Shown here piece after piece: positions 9,294 through 18,289 of a DNA stretch of 64,000 nucleotides. The first letter of the stretch is position 1, and each line of letters opens with the position of its first letter. The position numbers and the translations under genes are program-made. The notes beneath the pieces are model-generated. The model saw only the letters and a program-made list of their open reading frames with translations. It had not been told where the DNA came from and searched no databases. This stretch comes from Collimonas sp. OK242. GTDB taxonomy: Bacteria > Pseudomonadota > Gammaproteobacteria > Burkholderiales > Burkholderiaceae_D. Location of the stretch: assembly GCF_900107095.1 (NCBI RefSeq), contig NZ_FNOR01000006.1, positions 1 to 64,000 on the forward strand, read 5' to 3'.

Positions 9294-10235
9294 ATGAAAA
9301 ATCCGGTAGCCGGTAATCAAGAACGGCAAGAGACATGCCTATCGTCACGATTGCTGCCGCCCCGGCCGTCATCGACACCCATGTCGCCCGAAGACGTCAT
9401 TGTCAAAAAACAGGCGCGAGAGCGAAAGGATGCGCTGGTTCGTGGCGTCACTTCAATACAGAAAATGCGTGAAGCGATAAGGTGTGCGGGGCGCGGCCTC
9501 CCGACCATTTCCGCAGTGCCGCGCATGGGTACGCTCGACGCCGCGGCGTTTCGCATGCGTGCCGCAGAAGGCCTGCCATTCGTCATCACCGGGCTGGTCA
9601 ATCGTTGGCCACTTTCCAGCCTTAAGCCGCAAACGCTGCGCGACCGCTTTGGCGAGCTGCACGTGCGCGCGCGGGTGGGTGACTATGTCAATACCGCTTT
9701 CGCGGCTGATCGGGCGATGCAGGATATGTCGCTGCTGGCGTACCTTGAGCTCGTCGCGGATAATACGCAGGACCTGCCACCGTATCTGGGCAATCTGGAA
9801 ATGCGTGAATTGAACAGGCTGTGTTACTGGCCCGCCTATTTTAAGAAAATGGGTCCGCCTCGCTTTTGGCTTGGCCCCTCCGGCACGGTGACCCCGCTGC
9901 ATTGCGACTATGACGACAATATTTTTGCGCAGATCTGGGGCAGCAAACGTATTTTCCTGTCGCCGCCACACCACGACGAATTCCTTTATCCCCGCGAGGC
10001 GAACGCCGTCTTGTTCGGCTCGCCGTTTAACCCTGAGGCGCCGGATTTCGAGAAATTTCCACTTGCCCGCCAGGCGGCATTGATCGAATGCATCATACAA
10101 GCCGGTGAGCTTCTGTATGTGCCGGCCGGGTGGTACCACCAGGTTCGCGCGCTGACTTTTTCGCTTTCAGCCAATCGATGGGCCAGGGCGCTGCCATTGG
10201 CATTGAACGGGGACGCTTCGCTGAAGGCTGGCTGA
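9294..10235 (+). CDS. Cupin-8 / JmjC-type Fe(II)/2-oxoglutarate oxygenase-like protein
   Basis: A 313-aa protein with a JmjC-like double-stranded beta-helix. The metal triad is visible as HCD in VTPLHCDYDDNIFAQIWG (His203, Asp205) and a distal His282 in LYVPAGWYHQVRAL. The segment FVITGLVNRWPLSSLKPQTL (about residue 96) is typical of the start of cupin-8 proteins, which hydroxylate protein or peptide side chains. The first 65 residues are basic and poorly structured. No peptide substrate or modification partner is evident in the neighbourhood. It is transcribed alone and converges with the following gene. Confidence 0.85.
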   Translation: MKNPVAGNQERQETCLSSRLLPPRPSSTPMSPEDVIVKKQARERKDALVRGVTSIQKMREAIRCAGRGLPTISAVPRMGTLDAAAFRMRAAEGLPFVITGLVNRWPLSSLKPQTLRDRFGELHVRARVGDYVNTAFAADRAMQDMSLLAYLELVADNTQDLPPYLGNLEMRELNRLCYWPAYFKKMGPPRFWLGPSGTVTPLHCDYDDNIFAQIWGSKRIFLSPPHHDEFLYPREANAVLFGSPFNPEAPDFEKFPLARQAALIECIIQAGELLYVPAGWYHQVRALTFSLSANRWARALPLALNGDASLKAG

Positions 10236-10333
10236 GTTGATCGAATCCGTTCTCTCCCGGACTAGGCTGTGATGCCGCGGCGTCAATCTCGGAGAACCGC
10301 ATGGATATGAGCACAAACAGTCTATAAGCAAAA

Positions 10334-10395
10334 CCCGGCCGCTTTCGTTTTGCATAAGACCGCCGATCAAATCATCGAATCGGCCGGGCATTTTT
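10334..10395. terminator. Possible bidirectional terminator between convergent genes
   Basis: CCCGGCCG (10334-10341) and CGGCCGGG (10381-10388) are exact inverted repeats followed by CATTTTTT. A second pair, GCAAAAC and GTTTTGC, overlaps the left arm. It lies between the convergent cupin gene and the 642-aa gene. The long loop between the outer arms makes it a weak candidate. Confidence 0.4.
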
Positions 10396-10421
10396 TGTAC
10401 ACGAGTTAATGGCTTAGGGCG

Positions 10422-12350
10422 CTAGTGCGGCATGGAGAATAATTTTCCTTCATCTCCAAATATCCAGGTGCATTTGGTCGCTTTCAATATGCCGGTAGCC
10501 CGTCCTTTGAAGGAGAACCTGTCAGTCAAGCGAGTCAGGCGGGTGCCGTCAAATGACAGCACATCGCCACCTTGCATGGCAATCAGCCACTGTGTGCCGT
10601 CCCATGTGACTGCTAGCGGAGTACTGCTCAACAGTCCGTTTGGCAAGTCTTCGGACCCCCCGGATGCGATCAGCCTACCCATGCCAAATGGCGTGATATT
10701 AGTTACCGCCGTCACGTTGGCGACTGGAGATGGCATGGTCGTTACGGTTGATGCTGCCGCTAATGCCGCAAATCCTGAGGTCAGGGCTATGGCGGGAACT
10801 GCGATAGTTGTAGCAGACCCCACGACAGCAGTCTCGGTGGTTTGATATAACATTTTTCCATCGCTTGCCACGGTTGCTGCCGGTATTGTAGTGGCGCCGC
10901 TCGTCGTAAATTGCAATGTGCCGGTTGTGTATTGCTGTGTCGTATCCCATTCGGCAACGTATAGAGCCGCGCCAAAACCAGCCAGCAGCAGTTTGCGCGA
11001 TGCAGGATCGAATCCTATGCCGAAAATTGCTGGCGAAGCTCCGTTGCCCCCCAACTGTGCGGGTTTTCCCGGCAAGTACATACCTAATCTGGTGCCTTGG
11101 AAGGTGTCGAGATTGAAGGAGTGGAATTTCAATCCGGTGCCTGAGCCGCCGACTGCATACAGATGCCGGTCCGTGTACACACCGTCATGCACAGTATCCG
11201 TTCCTGCGGAAAAGGATGCATTTGATGTATAGGACGCGAGAGCTGCAGATGAGCCGGATTCGCTGAGAAAACCAATAAAACCCGAGCTCCCCATTACCCA
11301 GGCATTAGCTGATCCGCTGGCTTTAACCATCTTATTGATGTTTGAAGGAGGGGTGCCGGTGATACTTCCAAAATTATTTGAAGTCCTGTCCCATCTGACG
11401 ATTTTTCCGGTCGATGTGCCGAAAAATATGATTTCGTGTCCATTCACGTTCAAACCGACATTGCATATAGCGGTAATATTATCGGCAAGGGCGAGTCCCG
11501 GACAGGTCAAAGTAGTAGTAAATATTTGCCCGTCCCATTCGGAAATCAATCCGCCATTGCCAGAAATGATCAGATGCCCGTCCAATGTTTCGGCAGCGAC
11601 ATAGATGCAGTTGCCTAGCCATGATGGCGGTCCTTCTGCGGTGCCGCCGCTCCAGTCGACAATTTCTGACCCGACACGCTGCGCTTTTGGGATGGCACCA
11701 AGAAGCCGCCAATCCTGAACACTTAAGATACCTGACGATACGACTTCAAATGTTGCAAGCTTCACTTCATCCGCCGCGTAGGTATTGTCGCTCGCATATA
11801 CGATGGCCCCGGAATTATTGATCTTAAGGTGATTGCGGAACTGTTTTTCAGTCAGGGAAATCGTCACCCCGGGAGCGCCTAACGTTCCACTTATTGGCGT
11901 AATGCTCGTGATCGACGCAAGGTATTTATTGGAATCGCTAATGGACGAATTGCCGTTGGCGACGGATGCGATAGTCACTACATCCGACAATGCAAAACCC
12001 CGCTCGTCTAAACCATTGACGGTAAGGCTGCCGCTGACATTGCCGCCGCTGGCATTTGATACCGCGACGCTAAATTTGGATAGCATTTGTGCCGCTGTGA
12101 CAATTGTCACGATACCGGCGCTAATTGTCGCAAGCGCATGCGATGGCGTTGCCGGGGTAAAAGTTTGTTGTGCGATATTGAACACATTACCCTTTAAAAC
12201 CGCCACTTGAGCCGGGACCGTTAAGGTAGCGCTTGAATACGTTATTTTCCCGTTGCTTGATGCTAGAAAACCTTGCGGGGCGACGCCGGCAGGATCGTAA
12301 TTGCCAACGTTGAGTTCAGCTAAATCGCGAGTTGCAGGTAACTTGCTCAT
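10422..12350 (-). CDS. Propeller-like or phage-tail-fibre-like protein, 642 aa
   Basis: A 642-aa beta-rich protein of low complexity, rich in Ser, Thr, Gly and Ala. Residues 1-40 (ATRDLAELNVGNYDPAGVAP) resemble the start of phage tail or receptor-binding proteins. From about 230 there are irregular repeats of the type DGHLIISGNGGLISEWDGQ, EIIFFGTSTGKIVRWD, WVMGSSGFIGFLSE and LLLAGFGAALYVAEWD, a spacing expected for blades of a beta-propeller. No signal peptide or anchor is seen and the ribosome binding site is weak. There are no other phage structural genes nearby. A solitary adhesin-like or tail-derived protein is possible; the true function is unknown. Confidence 0.6.
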   Translation of the reverse strand: MSKLPATRDLAELNVGNYDPAGVAPQGFLASSNGKITYSSATLTVPAQVAVLKGNVFNIAQQTFTPATPSHALATISAGIVTIVTAAQMLSKFSVAVSNASGGNVSGSLTVNGLDERGFALSDVVTIASVANGNSSISDSNKYLASITSITPISGTLGAPGVTISLTEKQFRNHLKINNSGAIVYASDNTYAADEVKLATFEVVSSGILSVQDWRLLGAIPKAQRVGSEIVDWSGGTAEGPPSWLGNCIYVAAETLDGHLIISGNGGLISEWDGQIFTTTLTCPGLALADNITAICNVGLNVNGHEIIFFGTSTGKIVRWDRTSNNFGSITGTPPSNINKMVKASGSANAWVMGSSGFIGFLSESGSSAALASYTSNASFSAGTDTVHDGVYTDRHLYAVGGSGTGLKFHSFNLDTFQGTRLGMYLPGKPAQLGGNGASPAIFGIGFDPASRKLLLAGFGAALYVAEWDTTQQYTTGTLQFTTSGATTIPAATVASDGKMLYQTTETAVVGSATTIAVPAIALTSGFAALAAASTVTTMPSPVANVTAVTNITPFGMGRLIASGGSEDLPNGLLSSTPLAVTWDGTQWLIAMQGGDVLSFDGTRLTRLTDRFSFKGRATGILKATKCTWIFGDEGKLFSMPH

Positions 12351-12661
12351 TGCGGCACTCGAACGGAAATAGCTAGGGCCGTGAAGCTTGCATGCGCCAA
12401 TGGTTGCATGCGTGTACTGCGGAGATAAGTGAAGAGGTGATTTTTTTCGCCATGTCGAAGAATGGTAAACATCTCGCTCTCCAAGAGTAGGTGGATCAAA
12501 CCGGCATTTTGACTTCGGCTACAGACTCTAGTGACTTATGCCGGCGTTGTCCATGAGGCGAAGCACGAATGTGCGGCAAATTCGCAACGCGAGTTTGGCC
12601 GGCAACGCAGCCGCGCCAGAGAAATTCAAGCGGATTCGCTGGTCCTCTCCAGAGAACTATC

Positions 12662-12720
12662 CTGTCAAGATTAACAGTTGTGGAATTGCATGGCGGCGGT
12701 AGACTCGCTAGCAACTGAAT
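12662..12720 (+). promoter_or_regulatory. Shared leader module, copy A (lipoprotein gene)
   Basis: First of three gap-free copies of a module of about 59 bp. It begins CTGTCA (12662) and carries TAGACTCG at 12700-12707, exactly 38 bp later, as in copies B and C. In the first 46 positions 31 are identical in all three. Invariant blocks are CTGTCA, TT, CAGT, AATT, CG and TAGACTCG. The left part has the dyad CTG-N10-CAG. It lies 154 bp before the lipoprotein start. Activator site, promoter or NusG-paralogue loading site are all possible. Confidence 0.7.
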
Positions 12721-12874
12721 CCTCCCCAGTTCCGCAATCTTCCACGGTTACCGCTTCACAGTAGATTTGAAAACGGTGTCAAAAAAGCCTTTCCTGATTT
12801 TGATTTACTCAAACAGCCATACTGATTCAACGACTCGGCTTGCATTCGTGCAGTGACGTATCAGGAGCTATGAC

Positions 12875-14602
12875 ATGATAGAGAAGAGAAATATTCCGCT
12901 GTTGCTTGCTATCGCTATCGTATTGGCCGCGTGCGGTGGCGGTGACGGCGGATCGGCCGCGCCAACGCCGGCAGCGGCTACAACCGCAGCAGGGAAGGCG
13001 GTGGATGGTTATTTGAGTGCGGCATCGGTTCTGTGCGACGCGAATAAAAATGGTGTAGCCGATAGCAGCGAAAGTGTCGTGGTGACAGACAGCCAGGGCA
13101 ATTTTGCATTTTCACCCGCATGTTCGAGTTCAATTGTCGCAAGCGGCGGTACGAATGTCGACACCCGCTTACCGTTTGCCGGCCTCCTCAAAGCACCGGC
13201 CGGCAGTACTGTCGTGACGCCGCTAACCAGCTTGATGGCTGCGACTGATGGCCCGACCGCCGCCAAAATCGCTTTTGCCTTGGGGCTGCCTGCTGGCATC
13301 GACGTGACTCAAGTGGATCCGGCTGCTAGAAATGCCGACCGCACATTGATCAATGCGGATCTTTTGAGAAAAACCGTGGCGGTGCATCAAATCATTCAGC
13401 AAGTCGCCGATACACTGGGGAGCTTGGCTCAGGACACCAGTCCTGAGTCTACACAGGCAATTTACAGCGAGGTAGCCAACGCGGCAGCCGCAACTCTGGT
13501 AGCTAACCCGACGACCCAACTGGTCGACAGCGGCAGCGTCAGTCTTTCGCTAGTTTCCGGCATAGTTCAGAAAACGATGGAAAACGTCACAATAACCGCG
13601 AACACTGCGTTGGACACGGTCAAAGCCAACTTGGGCGCATATAGTGCGGGTAGTGTCTCGGCATTGGTTTCGGAAGCCATCAAGGTCCAGGCAGAAACCT
13701 TGGTCCAGTCTACCGACGCGGCGTTAACTCAACAAACCACGTCGCTGCAGTCGAATCCAGTCATCGCGAACACAGCGTCTCAACTCGCGGCTCTGCTAAC
13801 GATCGGCATCGCAAATAAAATTGATTTGACAGCGATGGGCACGGACCTGAGACGGTTAGCTGATACCAATACGAATAATGACAGCGCAGCAAGCACAGCG
13901 CTGATGTCCGAAGTGACGCTGCAAACCGGCAAAGCCGGCATCGCGCCGCTTTCCATTGATTTCACTGACTTGAGTAAGCCTAACAACTATTTTGCAATCC
14001 GGGATGACAGTGTCAACCTAAACGGGCATACCTATACACTGGATCAGTTCATGAACGGCGTCTCCCTTGCTCAAAAGCCGTCGTCTATCAATACCGTCGG
14101 CTTCGGATTGATTGTGAAGGGAAATCCAATTCCCAAAAATAGCCAAGGCGTCAGGACGACTAAGGTGGCCCTCGGCATCGAGGTGACCGATACCGGCGCC
14201 AGTGGACGGGTGCTGCAATTCGTCTTGGATCGGGCTGACTTGACGCTCGACAGCAATAAACAATTGCTCATATCTGTGCCGGCAGATTCCAATTTGTATG
14301 TCTATAGCAAGACCAGCAGCGGTATCTCCGTCAATAAGACGCTCACGAATCTCAATGCCCATCAATTTATTGCCGTCGATAATAATACGCTTACGGTCAA
14401 TGCAGACAAGGTATTGAATCAAATCGGATTGACCAGTCTGCCAATCGTCACTGGCGCATTTAATTTGAAAATGGTCGTGTCGAACGTAAAGATCGGGAGT
14501 CAGATAGACCATGCAGTGACAGGCATGTCTATCACGGTCACGGGGCCAAGCCCGCACAGGGTGAGCGGGCTTGGCGTTGAGGGGGGCGTCGTGGTCCAAT
14601 AA
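12875..14602 (+). CDS. Large secreted lipoprotein linked to the polysaccharide locus
   Basis: A 575-aa protein with a lipoprotein signal, LAAC (Cys20), followed by the Gly-rich tether GGGDGGSAAP. Residues about 36-110 resemble surface proteins with a calcium-binding-like DANKNGVADSSE segment inside a carboxypeptidase-regulatory or invasin-like fold (GKAVDGYLSAASVLCDANKN). The middle is helical and rich in Ala, Thr and Gln; the C-terminal third is beta-rich. AGGAG lies 7 nt before the ATG. It is expected at the outer membrane. A copy of the leader module shared with the EPS genes precedes it, which suggests co-regulation with polysaccharide export, perhaps as a surface adhesin or matrix protein. 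Role is inferred. Confidence 0.75.
   Translation: MIEKRNIPLLLAIAIVLAACGGGDGGSAAPTPAAATTAAGKAVDGYLSAASVLCDANKNGVADSSESVVVTDSQGNFAFSPACSSSIVASGGTNVDTRLPFAGLLKAPAGSTVVTPLTSLMAATDGPTAAKIAFALGLPAGIDVTQVDPAARNADRTLINADLLRKTVAVHQIIQQVADTLGSLAQDTSPESTQAIYSEVANAAAATLVANPTTQLVDSGSVSLSLVSGIVQKTMENVTITANTALDTVKANLGAYSAGSVSALVSEAIKVQAETLVQSTDAALTQQTTSLQSNPVIANTASQLAALLTIGIANKIDLTAMGTDLRRLADTNTNNDSAASTALMSEVTLQTGKAGIAPLSIDFTDLSKPNNYFAIRDDSVNLNGHTYTLDQFMNGVSLAQKPSSINTVGFGLIVKGNPIPKNSQGVRTTKVALGIEVTDTGASGRVLQFVLDRADLTLDSNKQLLISVPADSNLYVYSKTSSGISVNKTLTNLNAHQFIAVDNNTLTVNADKVLNQIGLTSLPIVTGAFNLKMVVSNVKIGSQIDHAVTGMSITVTGPSPHRVSGLGVEGGVVVQ
14545..14575 (+). other. Strong hairpin inside the 3' end of the lipoprotein gene
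   Basis: GCCAAGCCCGC (14545-14555) and GCGGGCTTGGC (14565-14575) form a perfect 11-bp stem with a 9-nt loop. It lies within the last 20 codons of the lipoprotein gene and is not followed by a T run. It could protect the mRNA 3' end or be part of a factor-dependent terminator. Confidence 0.45.
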
Positions 14603-14798
14603 GCGTTTGACAGTGCGCAAGTTCGCAAAGAAGGGTGGGGCGCAGCGGTTGGTCCCATGCCTCAAGAAACGCCAGCCTGTGGCACAGCTGTTCAAACGAC
14701 ATGCGTCCCGAGCAGCTATCCATGACAGGCAACCGAACAGATGATTTATACCATGGAGAAAATAACGAGCCAGTCTGGCTTGCGTTCGCTGGCAAACC

Positions 14799-15041
14799 TC
14801 AGCGGCCTTTCCACCAGTCTCCAAACCAGGAAACAAGATGGCACAGCACACCGGCAGCTAGCAGGTAATCCGACGCTGGTCTCATGCCCATCGCGGCAGC
14901 GACGATGCCGATGACCAAGCTGCAGCTGCCGATCGGCCGGATGCTGCGATCGAGCAGAGCGGGGAAGTCAATTTTCCGCTTGCGGAGTATTGCGCCGAGT
15001 TTAAAGACATTGTTTTGTAATTTCATTTTCTTCGCACTCAA
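14799..15041 (-). CDS. Possible small membrane protein
   Basis: An 80-aa open frame with TTG start (an ATG follows at codon 6). It has a basic N-terminus (KLGAILRKRKIDFPALLDRS) and hydrophobic stretches IGSCSLVIGIVAAAMGM and YLLAAGVLCHLVSWFGDWW, giving a plausible two-helix inner-membrane protein. The ribosome binding site is poor and no homologue is recognised. It is the only gene candidate in the 868 bp between the lipoprotein and OMP genes; apart from it and module copy B that stretch shows nothing else convincing. Confidence 0.3.
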   Translation of the reverse strand: MSAKKMKLQNNVFKLGAILRKRKIDFPALLDRSIRPIGSCSLVIGIVAAAMGMRPASDYLLAAGVLCHLVSWFGDWWKGR

Positions 15042-15176
15042 GCCTCATTTCTTTATTGAACGATAGCAGAGGATGTTTTGTGGTCTAACGACATTATCAG
15101 TTTGAAAATAAAAAAATGATGATATCACGCCGCATGTTTTTTTTCGAAACATGATTTCGCGTCATCCAGAGCAATC

Positions 15177-15235
15177 CTGTCAGAATTGGCAGTAGCGAAA
15201 TTCGACGTTGCCGTTAGACTCGATAACAATCGAAT
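15177..15235 (+). promoter_or_regulatory. Shared leader module, copy B (OMP-wza-wzb-wzc unit)
   Basis: Second copy: CTGTCA at 15177 and TAGACTCG at 15215-15222, again 38 bp apart. Similarity to copy C extends about 50 bp beyond the core (a GATCGG/GATCGA block, then GGCGCAAAA versus GCGCAAAA and a CATG). The OMP gene starts 249 bp after TAGACTCG, leaving a long untranslated leader if transcription begins nearby. Confidence 0.7.
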
Positions 15236-15470
15236 ATTTCGGGTATCTGATAATCGATCGGCTTGCTTGCGGAATGCCGCGGCGCAAAAGCACATGAGTT
15301 CATCCATCTACAGATCGCTGATTCGAGTCCAGGGCGGAAGGGATAAGCCCAGAAGGAGGATATGAAAGCCTAACCCGCTTTCCTGATTCACAGTTGCAGA
15401 GAGCTGTCCATAGCCTAGCGCTTGCACCAATTCCGGGGTTTCTCAGCATAGACGTATCTAGGAATTTTCG

Positions 15471-16565
15471 ATGAAAAAACAATTTTTTTTATTCGGTCTC
15501 TTCGTATGCTGTGCAGACATATTTTCGCCCGTGAACGCCGCGCCTATGGATGCGTTTCTTTCCGCTAACCAGAATAATATACCCGGGAGTGGCCAGGTTG
15601 AGGCTAGCTACGATCTGCTCAACAGCGCGGTTGACGTGTTCAAGGTGCGGGATAGCGATACAAATTTTTCCGGTACCAATGTCGGAAATTATCACGGTGC
15701 GCATGTGCGCGCAGGCGTGGCGATCACGCCGCTGCTCTGGTTGGATGGCGCCCTGTGGGAAAGACGAATTGACTATCGCAGCGACAGCGCCAAGATTAAT
15801 ACCTGGCAGGTGGCGGCGCAGTACAAGATGCTCGATGGCTCAGGATACCTGCCAAGCTTGGCGCTAAGGCTGGGGGCGTGGGGTAATTATGCGAATGAGT
15901 TGAACAAAACATCGCCCACCACAGTCGCCGGCGTCACCTTGAGTTCAGTGAGGGTTACTGATCCTAAAGATATTCAGTATCAGCTCGATCTGATTGGCAG
16001 CTGGCGGGTTTCTGAGCATACGGAGCTGTCAATGTTTTCCGGCGGCGGCGCGAGCCGGGTCAGCGTCGGTTCGGTGAATGGCGCCATTACCTTAAACGGC
16101 TGCAATTACAACCTGGCGTTCGGCTCAGATGAAGTCGTCGGAACCCCCGCACAACACTGCAATGCGAGCAGCGCGATCGATCGTTTTTCGATACCGAACA
16201 GCGTCTTTGGCGTCAATGTAAAAAAAGAAACCGAGTACACCGCAAGCTACTTCCAGGCCGGCTTGATGGCGAAATGGAGCAAGGATGACTGGCAGTTGCG
16301 GGCCGGCTATCAATACCAAGCGTTGAAACGGAGCGATGTGGATGACATCATTCAAAGACGTGGTGGAGTGGTCAATAAACGTAACCACATCCTGATGGGT
16401 GAAATCATGTACAAAATCGTTCATAACGCCGCGATCTTTGTCAGAGGTCAGTATATGAGCAATCAATTTACCGGTGAGATCCCGTTCGCTTACAACAGCA
16501 TGACTTCGCACCGGTTTAGTCAACGTTACGGCATATTGAGCACGGGATTGGTATTCACCTTTTAG
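15471..16565 (+). CDS. Outer-membrane beta-barrel protein of the EPS locus
   Basis: A 364-aa protein with a cleavable signal peptide (MKKQFFLFGLFVCCADIFSP, cleavage after VNA-A). The mature part shows regular amphipathic strands such as HVRAGVAITPLLWLDGALWE, WQVAAQYKML and YGILSTGLVFTF, ending in Phe as outer-membrane barrels do. No enzyme motif is seen. It is the first gene after module copy B and precedes wza by 120 bp in the same direction. A role in polysaccharide export, surface retention or secretion is likely from context. Confidence 0.7.
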   Translation: MKKQFFLFGLFVCCADIFSPVNAAPMDAFLSANQNNIPGSGQVEASYDLLNSAVDVFKVRDSDTNFSGTNVGNYHGAHVRAGVAITPLLWLDGALWERRIDYRSDSAKINTWQVAAQYKMLDGSGYLPSLALRLGAWGNYANELNKTSPTTVAGVTLSSVRVTDPKDIQYQLDLIGSWRVSEHTELSMFSGGGASRVSVGSVNGAITLNGCNYNLAFGSDEVVGTPAQHCNASSAIDRFSIPNSVFGVNVKKETEYTASYFQAGLMAKWSKDDWQLRAGYQYQALKRSDVDDIIQRRGGVVNKRNHILMGEIMYKIVHNAAIFVRGQYMSNQFTGEIPFAYNSMTSHRFSQRYGILSTGLVFTF

Positions 16566-16685
16566 CTGCGCTCGTCATCGGCGGGTAGACCGGGTTGTTG
16601 GCGTCTTTAGATTGAAAATATTATTTCTAACGGAAAATACTGCTAATCCGCTTAATAGCTTTGCCTCTCCAGGCTGGATGACAAC

Positions 16686-17831
16686 ATGCAATGTATATCA
16701 AAGACCCGCTTCAAGAAATTGCTGGCAGCTGCAATACTTCCTTGGCTTTTCGCATGCTCAGCACTCACCCCTGGCATGCGCGTGGACCTGGAGGACGCAG
16801 CTGCGTCTACCACCCCAGGAGCAATGCCATCGATTAAATCCATTACGCCGCAACTATTGCAATCGGAGAGAGAGCAGCGCGAGCAGCAGGCCAGCCAAGA
16901 TATAAGTCGTCTGCAGGTTGACAGCCTGACGCCATATCGCATCGACTGCGGGGACGTGCTGTCCATCGTGGTCTGGGACCACCCTGAGTTGGCAAACGCA
17001 GCGCGGTTGAATATGCAGCCGTCACTCGGAACCACCGACGCCGATGCCGCTGGCACGGCAGTGCCTCCTGCCGGCTTCGTCGTCGATCATGATGGAATGG
17101 TGCAATTTCCTTACGCCGGCGCCCTAAAGCTTTCCGGCCTGACGGAGATGCAGGCACGCAGTGAGCTCACGCTGAAGCTGGCCCGTTACATCAAAAAACC
17201 TGAGGTCACTTTGCGCGTCCAGGCGTATCGAAGCCAACGCATTTATATCGGCGGAGAAGTCAAAGCGCCTGGTACTCAAGTCATCAACGACATCCCGATG
17301 ACGCTGACAGAGGCGCTGAACCGCGCCGGCGGGGTATTGCCCAGCGGCGACCAAAGCCGTATCAGCATCAGCAGAGCAGGCATAAACCATTGGATCAACA
17401 TTCCGCAACTTATCCAAAAAGGTGTCGATCCCAGCGGCATCCTGCTTGCGCATGGCGATGTGGTTCACGTACTTTCGCGTGATGAAAGCAAGGTTTTTGT
17501 GATGGGCGATGTAACACGTCCGATGCCGCTGACGATGCACGACGGGCGCCTGACGCTGAATGAGGCGCTCGGCGAAGCGGGAGGGGTCAGCCAACTCAGC
17601 GCGGATGGCCGGCAAGTCTATGTGGTGCGCAATGAGAGCGGCAAGGAGCCGACTGTGTACAACCTCGACGCGCGTTCGCCGATAGCCCTGGCCATGGCGG
17701 AGAGTTTCGAGCTCAAGCCCAAGGATGTGGTCTTTGTGAATGCCTCCCAGCTAGCCATGTGGAACCGCGTGATCAGCCTCATCTTGCCGAGCACACAATC
17801 GCTGACAAATGCGGCGCAGATCGCAAAATGA
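16686..17831 (+). CDS. wza: Polysaccharide export outer-membrane lipoprotein (Wza family)
   Basis: Forms the outer-membrane export channel for high-molecular-weight polysaccharide. The 381-aa protein has a lipobox LFAC (Cys24). A poly-export domain runs from about residue 83 (YRIDCGDVLSIVVWDHPELA) to 200. SLBB-type domains follow (VYIGGEVKAPGTQV-like IYIGGEVKAPGTQVINDIPM at about 183 and VFVMGDVTRPMPL at about 270). The C-terminus LAMWNRVISLILPS matches the amphipathic helix that lines the Wza outer-membrane pore. The stop overlaps the wzb ATG by 4 nt, so Wza, Wzb and Wzc form one translationally coupled unit. Confidence 0.93.
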   Translation: MQCISKTRFKKLLAAAILPWLFACSALTPGMRVDLEDAAASTTPGAMPSIKSITPQLLQSEREQREQQASQDISRLQVDSLTPYRIDCGDVLSIVVWDHPELANAARLNMQPSLGTTDADAAGTAVPPAGFVVDHDGMVQFPYAGALKLSGLTEMQARSELTLKLARYIKKPEVTLRVQAYRSQRIYIGGEVKAPGTQVINDIPMTLTEALNRAGGVLPSGDQSRISISRAGINHWINIPQLIQKGVDPSGILLAHGDVVHVLSRDESKVFVMGDVTRPMPLTMHDGRLTLNEALGEAGGVSQLSADGRQVYVVRNESGKEPTVYNLDARSPIALAMAESFELKPKDVVFVNASQLAMWNRVISLILPSTQSLTNAAQIAK

Positions 17832-18265
17832 TTCACACAATCTTGGTGATCTGCATCGGCAATATCTGCCGCAGCCCAATGGCTGAAGGCCTGCTCAAGC
17901 ACGCCTTACCGGAAAAAAATGTGCGGTCCGCCGGCATCAATGCATTGATCGGTAACCCGGCTGACCCATTTGCGGTGCAGATAATGCAAGAACGTGGCAT
18001 AGATATCAGCGAGCATCGCGCGCAGAGCCTCGCGGGTTGGATGATCGCTGAAGCAGATCTGATCCTGACCATGGATCAGGAGCAAAAGCGCTATGTCGAG
18101 CTCAAATATTCCGTATCTAAGGGGAAGGTGTTTCGTCTCGGAGAATTCAGTAGCTATGACATTCCTGACCCATATCAGCAAAGCCTGGACGTATTCCGTC
18201 AGTCATTCGAACTGATTACCCAGGGCGTAAACGACTTGACCGAACGCATCATTCTCATCCACTAA
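17828..18265 (+). CDS. wzb: Low-molecular-weight protein-tyrosine phosphatase (Wzb family)
   Basis: Dephosphorylates the tyrosine tail of the neighbouring Wzc kinase, which is needed for cycles of polysaccharide assembly. The 145-aa protein starts at the ATG overlapping the wza stop. The P-loop CIGNICRS gives the nucleophile Cys9 and Arg15, and the general acid is Asp114 in DIPDPYQQ. Length and motif order are standard for the family. Confidence 0.93.
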   Translation: MIHTILVICIGNICRSPMAEGLLKHALPEKNVRSAGINALIGNPADPFAVQIMQERGIDISEHRAQSLAGWMIAEADLILTMDQEQKRYVELKYSVSKGKVFRLGEFSSYDIPDPYQQSLDVFRQSFELITQGVNDLTERIILIH

Positions 18266-18289
18266 AGCAGCCATCGAGATAACTATACG

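Noticed and set aside
16581-16590. GCGGGTAGAC before wza as another module copy
   Set aside because: The sequence 38 bp upstream lies in the OMP coding region and lacks CTGTCA; only the 10-bp core is similar.
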